A DNA stretch of 64,000 nucleotides, taken from the NCBI RefSeq assembly GCF_036669915.1, contig NC_089319.1, positions 6,024,078 to 6,088,077 of the forward strand. Reading direction: 5' to 3'. The stretch is from Pocillopora verrucosa. Taxonomy: Eukaryota > Cnidaria > Anthozoa > Scleractinia > Pocilloporidae. This document shows positions 15,753-28,400 of this stretch, piece by piece. The position numbers were made by a program, and so were the translations under genes. Within the stretch, counting starts at the first letter, position 1. Every line of letters starts with the position of its first letter. The notes below the pieces were generated by a model, which saw only the letters and a list, made by a program, of their open reading frames with translations, did not search any database and had not been told where the DNA came from.

Positions 15753-17700
15753 AAAATTTATCCGTCACAATTTTTTTATATGGGAGTAACAAAAATACAT
15801 TTACCTCTCCAAGAAATGGTGAAATTCTTAGGATATTTCAGCTTTTCAAAGTTAATACAAGATGTATTGGGATAGACTCGATCAATACTGACCAGTTTAG
15901 ACTCTTAACTCTTGGTTAATGAGACAAAGCCTCTCGTTTGCTATTCTATCACAAAACTATACGAAGCACCTCCCTCGGAAAAATGCTATTTAGGTGAATC
16001 GTTAATCTGCACGTCAATATTACCTGCCTCTCCTGAAAATCCAAATTGAACCATTTCGTTTCATAGTACCTCAATGACATGACATGATCTGCAAATTCAC
16101 GTGATAATCTCAAAGCTAAATCTTTTCACTAGGAAATAATTTAATGAAAGTGATGAAGCGCTCAGTTTGTGAACAAAACTTCAAGCGAAAGAACAGAGGG
16201 AGAGAAACACTTCAAATCATTCTTGTACAATAAGCTTTAGGTTGATCAAACACTCACAAACACATCGGTAACTTACATCGAAGGGTAGAAGAAAAAGGAA
16301 AAAAAGAAAAAACTTAACTGAGCTCAAAGAAAATTCAGAAGACTTCTCCGCTTGCCGTTGCCGGCTGCAACACGTGTCGAGAACGTTGTACACCAAAACC
16401 CTATGTTGGCGACCACTCGACATTTCAGCTTTCACCTTCAGGATTTAGTACCGTCCTATGCATTTAAGCCAAGGATTTATCCAGCAAAAATACTGCTATT
16501 TAAAGTAAGCAGCTTTAGACCAAACTGCCAAGTTTAGTTCTACGAGGCTTCACGTGCAATCATCCTGATACAGCCGAAGTGAATTCTAATAAGTCTAAAC
16601 AAATCTGCAATTCAAATCACCGCGTGAGTCGCACAATCATTATTTTATTATGAAAGGAGAGGGACGGTAGGAATGTTCTTTCTCCTGCACAAAAAACCTT
16701 TGGACAGGTATTTCTAATAAGAATAGTATAGACCTCGTTCATCGAAGCACGGGGAATAAAGGAGATTGACTTAAGCAACAGAGAAAGCAACAATGTACAC
16801 GTCACGTGAAATTGCAAGGGCGACGCCCAAAATAATGGAGGAGCTAATGAGATGATCCATGCTATAGATGGGAAAGAGTGCTGATGCTCCAGCGGGAATT
16901 CAAAGGGAAGGTAGTTCACAGATATGTGTGTACAAACTTGGAGGGAAGGGGAGGAGGAACTACTGCGCTGAGAGGTGTATTGTTAAGTATAGCCAAAAAT
17001 ATCACATGTGAAATTTAGACTCAACGACTTAGGTCTGTAATGGGCTCCGCTTTTGTACACTGTCTGCTGAAACCAGGCTCTTGATTTAGGATTTCCTTTG
17101 GCAGAATCAAATTTTTGTGCAAGTTACGGGAAATCACTTAATTTAGGTCTGAATACCCCAAGGCATTTCTAGAAGTATGACGCGCAAGCCTTTCCCCCCC
17201 CCCCGTCTTTAAGCAGCTGTTCCTTTTCACTCTCATTTTTGCTATGCACGGGTTGTTTCTGGCTTGCTTGACGTAGAAGTGTTTAATTAAGAAGAACTGT
17301 TCATTGTTCAGCACACAATACTTAGGGTTTATTCCATAAATAAGAGAAGTACAACTTTCCTAAGGTGTAGCACAACAGTTTTAAAAAATTGATAATTTTC
17401 CCCAAATTATCTTTCAAAAGACTTACAAAATATTGTCTTTATTACATTCAACGAACTTGCAAGTCTGAAAAAAAACTTAATTCCATAAAGTGGCATGCCT
17501 TTCTTTTTCTGTTATGTAGTTACACAATTTTGCTGTAAATTGACAACAGGCCATTAAAAAACACAACACAATGAAATTACCAAGTCCAACATTCCCAGGT
17601 CCTTAATAAGGTAAGAATGTATCAATCTACAGGTGTTTAAGTGCAAATTTGTCTTCATATGAACCATTCTTCATTGTTTAGTAAATTGGATTGAGTATTA
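15753..17700. other. Intergenic, no supported gene
   Basis: About 1.9 kb between a family A repeat and the 3' end of the minus-strand gene at 17701. It contains a C homopolymer near 17195-17205. The open frames are short and show no splice-consistent coding pattern. Confidence 0.4.
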
Positions 17701-20700
17701 CTATCCAAGAATAGACTGTTCTCCATCACTTTGCCGAGCACTGCTCAGAATTCTGTTCCCAGATATGAGTTTTAAGTCATCTCCCAACTGACTTGACTGA
17801 GGCTCACCTGTAACGTTATCAATGATTTTATGAATGCTTCAGGTTTTGGTGAATAATTATTGAATATTCTGATTATTAGGAGGTAAGTGAATTTTCCAGC
17901 TTCTAGCCAAGATTTTCTGACTAACAATTAACCCTCTAACTCCCATATCAAATTTGTAATTCTCCTTACTGTCAACCATAAAGTTATTATAATGTTAGTT
18001 TAGAGAATTTAGAATTGGATCAACCGGTTATCTCCAAATCGATATTTTCTATATTCTCATCACTTATTTGGTTGATATTGTATTGATATTGAAAGGAGAA
18101 ATTCTGTCTTGGACACTCATGGGAGGTAAAGGGTTAACCAATAGATTCCATGCTGCTTTGCCTTTGTTCAGTAAGAGATCACCAGTGATATCAAATTATG
18201 ATAAGAAAAGAAGTGACACACCACAAGGCAGAGACAATATCTTCAATTTCAAAAGTTGCTATTGTCATAAACATCATGACAATTCTTTTAGCCTATATTA
18301 AATCTTGTATGAATATGGGAACTAAAAACAGTTGTAATTTCTGACTATTTAGTACTTTGTCTTGAAAATAAGAGACAGCATTTATGAGGATTAAAGTAGT
18401 CATTTTTCTTTACCTGTGATGATGTTATAAGAATAAGGAATTGTTGGAATTCTCCTAACCCCAGGGCCTTGTTGTCTTCCAAGTAAATCATGCACATTGC
18501 AATAAGTGGTTGAGAAGTTCATCTGCACAAAAAAAAGACACACAGCTGGTTGAAACAACACACATAACAATGTAAATGATTGGTCATTAATTTACAATAT
18601 CTTGAAACAAAAAGGCTGTTTTGGTCAATGATTAATGTTTTTCACCTTCCCCAAATCTCTCCGTGAGAGGATGACTCGTAAATAGAGCAGTAGGGTCAAC
18701 TGGTCTCAGGATTACATTAGTCTACATGTTGACAATGGGCTCAGATTTCACAATTGCTAGAAGCAACTGACTGTTCAAAATTTCATAAGGTATTTGTTTT
18801 TTTTATGTGATCTTGGTATTTAGAAAAACTATGTGGAACAAAAACAAAAATTCTGTGAAAGTTCCTCCCAATCCCTCTGGAGCATTACCTCCTGAGAACC
18901 TTGCTGTCTTGTTGATTGAATCATATCAATTCCTGCCATCTGTCTGTTCCATCTGATGTTATCCTCATGGATTTCTTTGGCCTGTAAATGATGCTATGTT
19001 ACTGAATGTATAACATGTAGGATCTAAAACAGTGGACTCAACAACCCTTACCACTTTCCATAATTACTTGGTTCAAAGCTGCACTGCTCATTAGGTTTTT
19101 AGGGTCTCTAATTTGACATTTATTCAATAACAACATTTGTTTCAAAATAATATTCTTTAGGTTACAGTAAGCTGACAGCAATTACTGTGGATCAAATGTA
19201 AATACTACATAAAACAGATTTATGTTTAAACTTCCAGTGTCTTGTTATTTTTTAAGTATAAATTTCTAAGGATAACAGTGCAGATTAAAAAGTTATTCTT
19301 TGCTTTTTTTTCCTATGAAGAGATTGAACACAGTTTTTGTAATGTTAAATTTTAAATGTTAAACAAAGTCTCAGGAAACATTAGGACTCTCGAGAAAACA
19401 AAACTAACTATTTCCCTTAGGACCATACATTAAGTGCATAATAATTAATATAATACTTATCACAGGTACTTCACTTACTGGACTAGTATGATGCCTCACA
19501 AATGTCTTCCTAGAGTGTGTATCAAGGTCGTGTCCTGGTACAATTCCAATACTGAAGTGTGATGTGTGCTGAGATGGGTAAGGAGGAGGTCTCCTACTAG
19601 GTTGTAAATTCTTTTGTCCAGAAAAGTTCTGTGAGAAATAAATCAAAACAAGATAATATCTCAAATGTTTATAAGAAATGGTCTTCTGTGCATGCCAATT
19701 CCAGGAACACTTTCTCTCCATCCAAAATCAGTAAGGAAAAGAAAAGACAGAGAGAGGGAGAAGGAAAATGGAGAGAGAAACAACACTGAACCAGTTGCAC
19801 AAAAAATAATTCTTAAAAATTATGTCTGAAAATAATCACCTTGAATGGTATTTCATAATTTTTAAAGAGAGTCTCATCTGCATGCTACTGCAGGGACCAT
19901 TTTCTCTCCATCAAATATCAGAAAGGCAAGGAAAAGAGAGGAAGAAAGAGAAAGTAGAGAGAGAAACAGCAATGTAGAGCAGTTGAACAGAACAAGTTTT
20001 AGCTATCCAAGGATTAGCACAAAGGTTCAGATCTTGTACCATAGCCTTTAAGACAGATGCAACCTTTGTATTGCTTTTCTTTAATGCTGCTATTATAATA
20101 CACAAGATCACCTAGCCATAAGTGAGCCCTACCAAATAATTTTGTACAAGAGAACTAAAAAAAAAATTAAGTCAAATCTTGAATTAGTGCTATGCAAGGC
20201 TCCAAGTGAACAAATTGCAGAATTCAGTTCCTGTCTTAGAGAAAGGTGTCACCGGCTACCACTAGTTTATATAAAAAAAACTCTTCATGCCGCATTTTTA
20301 CAAGGGAGCAGTGCCTTAAAGATGTAATTGGTTAAATAGACAGCGTGTGTACTGCCAAAGAGTATGGTGTTTAAGACACATGTATGCAAGGCAGTGATTC
20401 TTAGGTCAGGCCTAAAAAAGTAAGGAAAACAGGTTCTGTACGTCTGAAGGACAGGAAAGTTCTATAAAGCACGCCAAATACTTCAACCAACATAACTTTC
20501 GGATAGCAGGTAATTTAGTGTTAACAGCTGGGTTAAAAACGTAAATTAGCCACCGTAAAGGGTAAAAAAGCTGACGTTTCGAGCGTTAGCCCTTCGTCAG
20601 AGCGATACCATACCTCTGTGGTTTTAAAATTCCCAGGCCCCCGAAATAAAGAATACGATCGATCGGAAATTTCAATTTTGTTATTTTCATTTTAAATCCA

Positions 20701-21478
20701 TCAATCTTCCACATAGTGAAATAAAAAATTACGTCAATTATGTTTCGTCGAATTGTAGATTTAATATGTGGGATTGAAAAGTCAGGGTAGCAATAACTTT
20801 ATAATATATTGACTGTGGCTGTCATTCGCCTTTGCTGTGAACAATTAGATCACGAAATGGTTATTGCGTCCTAAAAGCCGCAACTAAAAACATACAAGCT
20901 CTCATCTGAAGAAGAGTAATCATTGCTGCGAGAGGGAATATTTATATACAAGGAGTACACTTGACAGCGTAAAAATACAACTCATTCTTAAGAAACCTAT
21001 TCAGATGATTGAAAACACTTGTGTTATTTGCTTTGCCGCTTCATACAACGTGTGAAACTAAACAACACACAGCTGTCTCACCACGCTGTTAGGATAAAAA
21101 ATATTTACCTACCGACTTCATACAGCTGACATACGAAGTCTTAACTGGTTTTACTTCGTAAGTTAGCGTGGATTTGTGCATTGGTCTGGTTCCCTTCCTA
21201 TGTCGCGCTTGTGGAAAAGTATTACATCTTGAATGCCGCGAAAAATACGGCTCATCTGCTATAATGGTGATGTATTTTGAACGATTTGTAAGCACGGCGG
21301 ATGTGTCTGCTCCCTGGCCGAAGCCAGAGACACATTGTGCCACTGTAGACATTTCTTTTCCTTGTAAACTAGGCCATTGCTGTTGTTGTTCAGCTTCGAA
21401 ATGACGACCGTGACCCCGAGAAGTGCGTGTGTGCTGCAATGTCACGCTGGTTTCTATGGAAACTAATTTCGTTTTCAC
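17701..21478 (-). CDS. Uncharacterised 274-residue protein, complete five-exon gene
   Basis: Exons, 5' to 3' on the minus strand, are 21478-21113, 19628-19479, 18981-18889, 18522-18414 and 17807-17701. They total 825 bases, equal to 274 codons plus TAG, with phases 0, 0, 0 and 1. Exon 1 encodes MKTKLVSIETSVTLQHTRTS and a basic, Gln-rich region. Exon 2 encodes a Pro-rich stretch and FSIGIVPGHDLDTHSRK. Exons 4-5 encode FSTTYCNVHDLLGRQQGPG, then VRRIPTIPYSYNIIT, and end with SARQSDGEQSILG. There is no signal peptide, membrane segment or enzyme motif. I do not recognise the family. The short conserved-looking blocks in a disordered, basic background would suit a scaffold or cilium/sperm structural protein, but that is a guess. 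The gene model itself is well supported by frame and splice sites. Confidence 0.7.
17930..18135 (-). repeat. Dispersed MITE-like repeat, family B
   Basis: A reversed copy of about 206 bp with ends ACCCTCTAACTCCCA and GGGAGGTAAAGGGTT. The interior matches the copies at 24156, 38414 and 39190 (for example GGTTGATATTGTATTGATAT). It lies in the last intron of the five-exon gene at 17701-21478. Confidence 0.75.
20507..20612 (+). repeat. Half copy of a foldback element
   Basis: It matches one arm of the foldback repeats at 35847, 36685 and 41143, including GTAAATTAGCCACCGTAAAG and TTTCGAGCGTTAGCCCTTCG. The opposite arm is absent. It sits in the first intron of the five-exon gene at 17701-21478. 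Confidence 0.7.
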
Positions 21479-22468
21479 GAGACTGTGAAATTAAGGTCTA
21501 TAAATACATCGCTTTTTGCCACAATTCATTGAAGTCAGACGTAAAACTTTTGCTTTTCTAATAGGAATCTAAATTTTTATTCTTCACCATGAAAAGTATC
21601 TGAATAGCCAAATATGATTAAAGCTCTAACTCTTAATTTCATTAATTTTCGTAATGATGGGCAACTCACTTGCGACAATAGAGTGTCTTCCATACACTCT
21701 TATTTTGAGCTTTACAAGCCAATAACTATACGAGACCAATGAATCCAATGTTTTTAATATCTCATTGCAATCAGCTTAACATAATTCATTTATTAAAAAA
21801 GTTAAAAAATCTTTGGAGCATTCGGAGCCAAGTCGATTGCGCGATAATTATAAGTAGGTCAGTCTAAACCAACACCACACATCTTTTTTTCAAAAATGGC
21901 TAGGAAAAAAATGGAGACCATTTTATATCAACAAACCCTTTATCAAATTAAGGGCCAAATAAATTTTTATTGAACCTCACATAAGTATGTATAACATACA
22001 GTTTGTTTTCTCAAAACTTTTTAAACAGTATCTCTAAACTATACTAGAATTAAAAAAAATAATAATAATTAGAATGTCGCATCTCCGGCTGTCACTGTTA
22101 TGAATATGGCTAAAGTAAATTCATGATTTTAAATAATTGATAAAAATCCATTTAGGAGCGGTTTGTGTTCGTCTTTTACCACGATGTTCTATGCAACGAA
22201 TAACGCAACTTCTGCACTGGCAACGCTAATGTTGTGGTTTTAACTTTCTCAATGTCTTTTTTTCTATTTTACCGGGCCATTCTCTGTCAGCATTTGCTCT
22301 TTCTCCCACTCTCCGAATTTATCAGCTGTAGCAGGCTCAGCCAATGTTGCTCTTTCTATTTAATCCTATCTTTGGAAGATATATTCAGCTAATCTGTTGC
22401 ATTTCCAGACCCGGTGCTGGAACTAGCAATCACTTCGTGATTCATAGCACATCTCATCCTTCATTCAA
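21479..22468. other. Intergenic between two minus-strand genes
   Basis: This 1 kb holds the likely promoter and 5' leader of the gene starting at 21478 and the 3' untranslated region of the LRR gene ending at 22469. No further gene is visible. Confidence 0.4.
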
Positions 22469-25400
22469 TTACACCGCATTCACACGATCGTACATCATCT
22501 TAGGAAGTCTTGCATTGATTCTAAAATGAAAAGAGACAACATCGGTCACTCAAGATCTGGTAAGAGATTCTCCCTTCAGGCTAACGTATATTTCCTTACA
22601 AGTCGCTTCGGAGAATATGAGTTAGATCAGGAGAACATCCTTGAGCTGATAAGCTGTTCATTCTCTGCACTGTTTGCTAGATAATGGTTTAAAATTGAGA
22701 GGTAAAATAACAAGTTAAAAACTCCTGCGGGTTAAATGGTATAGAATTTTCACATTCTCATCAAAGTTAAGTTGTCGATCTCTTCTCGCGCTAACTTGTC
22801 ATAAAACTGCATTTAAATTCAACGGCGAATCTAAACGAAATTTTGACATAAATGGCTACCCATCTCATTCCAGATAGCCTGCGAATGGGCCCTCGAACAA
22901 AGGAAGTCACGGATAGGTCTGCAAAGGGTCTGGGTCCGGCTTATCATCGGTGCCAGCTCGTTTTGCTCAGGACGCTAGGGCCGAGGCTGATAACGAGAGC
23001 CTACTCTACAGGCTAATCTCAGATGGTTGCTAGATTGCCGGCCTTCAAAACATCGCCGCAGTCTCAGTCTTCATTTAGGTCACGTGGTTGCGACGTTCGT
23101 TCTCGATGTGTAATAAAACCTGCAGGAGTTTCTTATGAAAACGTGCCAGTCCTCAGCTGCCATAATAGCGAAGTTATAGCAATATTCTCCCAGATAAGTC
23201 TGACTCAGTGCTAGGCTAAACTCGTTCGTAGGAGGACTTTTTAAAACCGTTGATTTACTTACGCTTTCTGACGGACGAGTACTTTTTTCCTGAAAAAATA
23301 CATCGCGACAGCAACTATTGCAATCATACAAACGCTGACTAGGGAAGCTGAGAGAATTACTTCTTGATTCCTGGTTAATGACTTTCCTTTTGAGGCACTC
23401 TCTAAATTAATAAGGTTGGAAAAAAAATCCGTCAGAAAAATGAAGCCTTGGCATCTCTGAGATCTATACATAATTTCTTAATAATAAATTTAACAAAACC
23501 GCCGGTGGGCCTGTAAAGAGGAAAGAAAGGAAAAATGGACTGTATCTAAGGTTCGAAATTTCGGAAGATAGTTGCTTAAAATTTATTTCCTTTACATAAC
23601 CTTTATAGCCAACAGTATCATTTGCAAAAGTCGATATTAATTTTTCTGTGGAATTTTATCACTGTAGTGTAAAATTGCATCTAGTTATTTATTCTTGTTT
23701 AGTGTACACGATTGATACTGGTGCTGTGGTTACATTAGCTTATAAATAAAAATAATTTTAATTGTGACTGTTCTGATATTCTCTCCCTTCAAAATCATCT
23801 TGTCATCGCGGCCTGTCCTCTACTAAAGAAAATAGTGCGGCTGCTTGCAACTCAAACAGTCACTGCGTCTGAACTTTGAGTAATAATTGTGTCAGCTATT
23901 GTTCAATCAATGGGAAACACAAAATTATATTCCGATATTTGTTGAGCTTACTGGGATATCGTTAGAAGTTGATGACGACGTGATGTCGTCACCGTTTTCC
24001 AAGTGCCCTCATAATTTCTGATTAAAAAAAACGAATCGGAAATGTTTTGAATTTGTCTAGTAACACTGCCCACTTCCGTCAATTTGAGCAACTAAAGCCG
24101 ATAGACACAGTGAAGAATATTACTAGAATTTTGATGAATGATAGAGAAATGCCTTAACCTTTTCACTGCCAAGATCTCATTATTAATTCTCTTTACTGTC
24201 TTTCATATATTTCTTATGTCGTTAGTATTAAGAATTTGGTATTGGATCAACTAAAATTCCCTTAATTTGTCTCTTTCTTAATTCTTATCACTTTCCTGCT
24301 TGATATCGTATTGATATTGTAAGGAGAAATTCTATGTTAGTCACTCCTGGGAGTTAGAGGATTAACCTGGCTCACCTTTTTCGATTGATGTTGTGGAAAC
24401 ATCTACCTTTGAGCCCGCAGTCACAGTGTCGGACGATTTTGGTGGAATACTTTTTTCCGTAATTTCTTGAGTTGTAGAGATTGTGGTTACGTCATCAGTC
24501 TCTTTAGATGTATTTGGTGTTTCTGTTGTTTCCGGAGGGCTTGTGACGACTGTCGTCGATGATGCAGAATTTGACGAGGAGGAAGGGGAAGGCGTAATGG
24601 TGTTTGATGATGCAACTGATGACGTAGTTAATGTCGCTGATAACGTAGCCGGTGAGATAATTGATGACGTGACCACAGTGGAAGCCTGTGATGTAGTTGA
24701 TGACGTAGCGGCTAATTTGATGAATGCTGACGTATATGTGGTTTGTAATGATAGTGTAGACGAAGTCGTATGTTCGCTTATTACTCCAGGTTTCGGCCAT
24801 GGATTTGTTTCTGAAAATTTGCAGGGATAAAAACAATAAATAAAAACAGCATGATGGAAGCTGTCGATTCCTAACTAGAAATGAAAATTTCGGCGACAAA
24901 GCTTCCTCTGTGGACTAAGAGTTCATTCATTTGCAATCAGATGACAGAGGAAACCTTTCAAAAGGGGCGCGGTTGGAATAAGACAAATTAAGCTTTGATA
25001 ATGTAGAGCCATCAAGAAAGTGATGAAATGCGAACCTCCACAAATAGAAATCTCCGTGCAAGCATACACCAAGTAATGTCTTAAACCTCATCATCACCCT
25101 AATAATTTCACCCCCCATGAGCTGACACTAACAGTATTCTTCGGGCCATAGTAGCACCGGATGTTCAACTGTACTCACGCGATCAGTCTCTTACAGACAC
25201 CTCAGCTTGTTCTTGTTCTAGTGACGAGCAAATTTATAGAAAGACCCAGAAACAAAGAAACAATCTTACCCAAGAGACTGAAGTTAAAAGTAGCCACTTT
25301 GCTCCAGTTACCAACAGGTGTTTGACACATGACCTCGTCCACAGAGTGGACCGATGGATGGAGGTCAATCCAAGTCTGAAGCCATTTGAGGTCCTGGGTG

Positions 25401-28400
25401 CACAACAGTGGATTACGGGAAAGCCCTCTGTATAAGAGAAAATGAAAATTACTGACAAGGAAAATTTGTTTAATGGTCGAGAGTCCCTTGACTTTGAGAT
25501 CATTTCCTTTATTCTCGTGACCTTAATGTTTGATTCAGGGATGATATTGTAAGGAGAAATTAGATGCTAGTCACTCTTCGAGGTCAAAACGTCAAGAGAT
25601 CGCACGTAATGAGTGCGTAGTTTTCAAGTCAGCTCAGTGTTACATTTAAACGCCTTTCGTTATATGTTTTTCATAAACGCCTCTTTTTTTCGCAACGGAC
25701 ATGCTTTGACTCATGGAAGAGATAATGTCATGTGCAGAAGAATTCATGGTGTAATTGTTAGTGCCACTTCTTCCTTATTCTTCCCAGCCATTGTTCCAGC
25801 ACTACTTGCGCTGCATCAACCATTATTGTTTAGTGCTGAGGGGAAGTTAAGTGGAAACCTGAACAGTTCAGTTCTGGCTTTTTGCATTCACATAAGCCGC
25901 AAAACACGACGAAAGTATGCAATAATATAACTGATCAGTCTAGAGCCAAACTGAAGTCACAACATAGACATGTCGGCATTCTTTCAACCGTTGAAGCAAG
26001 AAAAATTTTAAATACATTAAAACTGTCATGTAAAAGCTTTACTGAAATAAATTAGGAAAAAGTTGCATTGTACAGGAGAAACTAGAATAAACTATTATAA
26101 CAGCGATTTTGATGATTCGGTCTTCTGCGAAAGGTCACATCGGGCAGAATACGTGGACATTATTAATCATTAATCATACATAACTGATATAGCGGCAAAT
26201 TGAACGCAACCTCGTTTTAAAGAGCGAAAGAGTGAAAGAGCTCTAACTTAGAGAAGAATGGGCAAAATTGACCCACTAGGCTTCGTAAAATCCACTTTCC
26301 TGAGTTTTAGAAGTGCTTACTTCTAAATAAACGCACAACCTCTTGAAGATGAAAGATGTATCTACAACTTGCACCTAAAATAAACGATTTTTACGAAGTA
26401 AAAGCATTATCCTTTTGCACTTGAAGATACTCAAAATTTGGTCATTTTCAGTATGATTCTGCTGATGTAATAAAACAGTGATCCTTTTAATCCCAGATCG
26501 TACGTATTTTACACATAATAATTGTAACTATAGAACGTCACACGATCCGAGTTTCGAAATCTTCGATGTATTTTCCCAGTTGTTTCCTGCACGCAAACGT
26601 AATTCACTTCCAACTTTTTGTTCGATAGATTTTAAATTTGCAGAACATTTTCAAGTACTCACATAGTTGAACGCTGGTGCCGGGCTATGTTGTCGAATAT
26701 CTCCTTGGCCTCGTAGGGGATCGTGGTGAAAAGATTGCCATCCAAAAGACTGCAAAAAATAACAATGAAGCCTTCAGATCATGTTCGCGTGGTGCAATTG
26801 TGTGATGTGGGGCTGTAGTAAAAAAATTATGTTTGGGTAAAAGTATGCGATGCAGCTACAAAAACTCTGCCGAGGCGACAACGGTTGCAATGCCAGATCT
26901 TAATTATCAAAAGGAAAAATAATGAAAGTGTCTGAAGGACATTGTACCATACTTTATCAGCATGGTAGAACAAGAGCGCTTTTCATTGGAGCGTCGTCCA
27001 ACCAAAACCAAAGGAATCACAAGAGCCAATCAGAGAGCAAAGGAAAATACCGTGAAGAGCCAATAAGAACTCAAAGTGAAAACAAGCAAACTGCCTAAAG
27101 CGCGGGAAAACGCGGTTGTCCATATTGCGATTGATGAGTTTTAAAGCTGATTGGTGCAGAAAATGGCGCGAGTTTCCTGAAGAAATCACAGATGGAAGGT
27201 GAGCAAAACCATTAAAATCTCCTACTACTCTCGACACTCATGAAAACAATTGCTCTTTCAAGGTGGTTCAGGTATTTCAACACAAGTATAGCACACTTAT
27301 GGGACAAGGCTTTGGTGACAAAGTAATGAAATAGTAAAAATAAGTTAAACACAACCATGATTTTCTACTTACAGAGTAGATAATTTAGTTAAGTTCTTGA
27401 GAAGTTCTAAAGGAAACTCAGTTAGCTGATTATCCTTCAATTCCCTGAAACATGAAAAACACGAGAAGGGATTATCAAAAATCAAAAAGCGCACAGTAAC
27501 GTAGTTCAAGACTTCAAGGTAAGGAACACTTAATTCCGTGTTGAGAGACTCGGATCCAGTACCTGACCGGGTCATTGTGTTGTGTTCTTGGCTTGCCTCT
27601 CTTCACCCCCCAGGAGTATAGATGGGTAGAGGGAAAATAATGTTACGTAGATCAGCTTAAACCCTGAGGCATTATGGGCCATTTGGCTCGAGAGCAATCA
27701 GTTCAACGTAGTGACGAAGTCTCTTGATTCCGATTAACCGTTTCAAAACTTCGAGAATTAGGGGGCAGAAAATGCCTTTGCAACTGCCGTTGTGAGTGGT
27801 TTCCTTTCTTCCCCATGGTCATTAAGAGGGCTCACTCGACAGAGTTGACAACAGAGTCACAGCAAACACGAACGACAAAGTGCACCCTAAAATGCCTGCT
27901 TGATCGAGCGTAATATTCCTTTCTATTGTAGTACACTCAAACCAATCGGCCCCGAGCGATTTTCAAACGGCATCCAACCATGTTAATGGCAATAAAAAAG
28001 CTTCCCATGTTCAGAAAATGGTTATCTTTCCCAAAGGTTGCAACCACAGGGTGTAGGGAACGGTGTATGAACGTAAATCAGCGCGAATCAGTTAAATGCA
28101 ATTATATGATCGTAAATGATTTGCAGCACAAAAAACATGTTAATGTTGTTGTTAGCTTTGAGTTTTGAGACATCTCTTAGTTCACTACTGAGCACTTACA
28201 AAATTGATAACTCCCCATGTCTTGCCAAGAGAGTGGAAGATATCGAAGTTATTTTGTTGTTGTCAAGTCTCCTAATAGAGGCGGATGAAATCATGGCATG
28301 AAATGTTAAACAAGGTCACGATGAACACTGAAACTAGATTAGTAATATTCACTCCGATCGTGGTTTGACAGTGTTAGTTGAGTGCAAGGATTAGAAATTA

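Noticed and set aside
16617..16919. 100-codon hydrophobic minus-strand frame
   Set aside because: No signal-peptide logic, no homology recognised and no splice sites in phase; likely chance.
24483..24830. 115-codon acidic Val/Asp-rich frame on the + strand
   Set aside because: It is the complement of the Ser/Thr-rich stalk exon of the LRR gene; GAC/GTC codons arise from the opposite strand's repeats.
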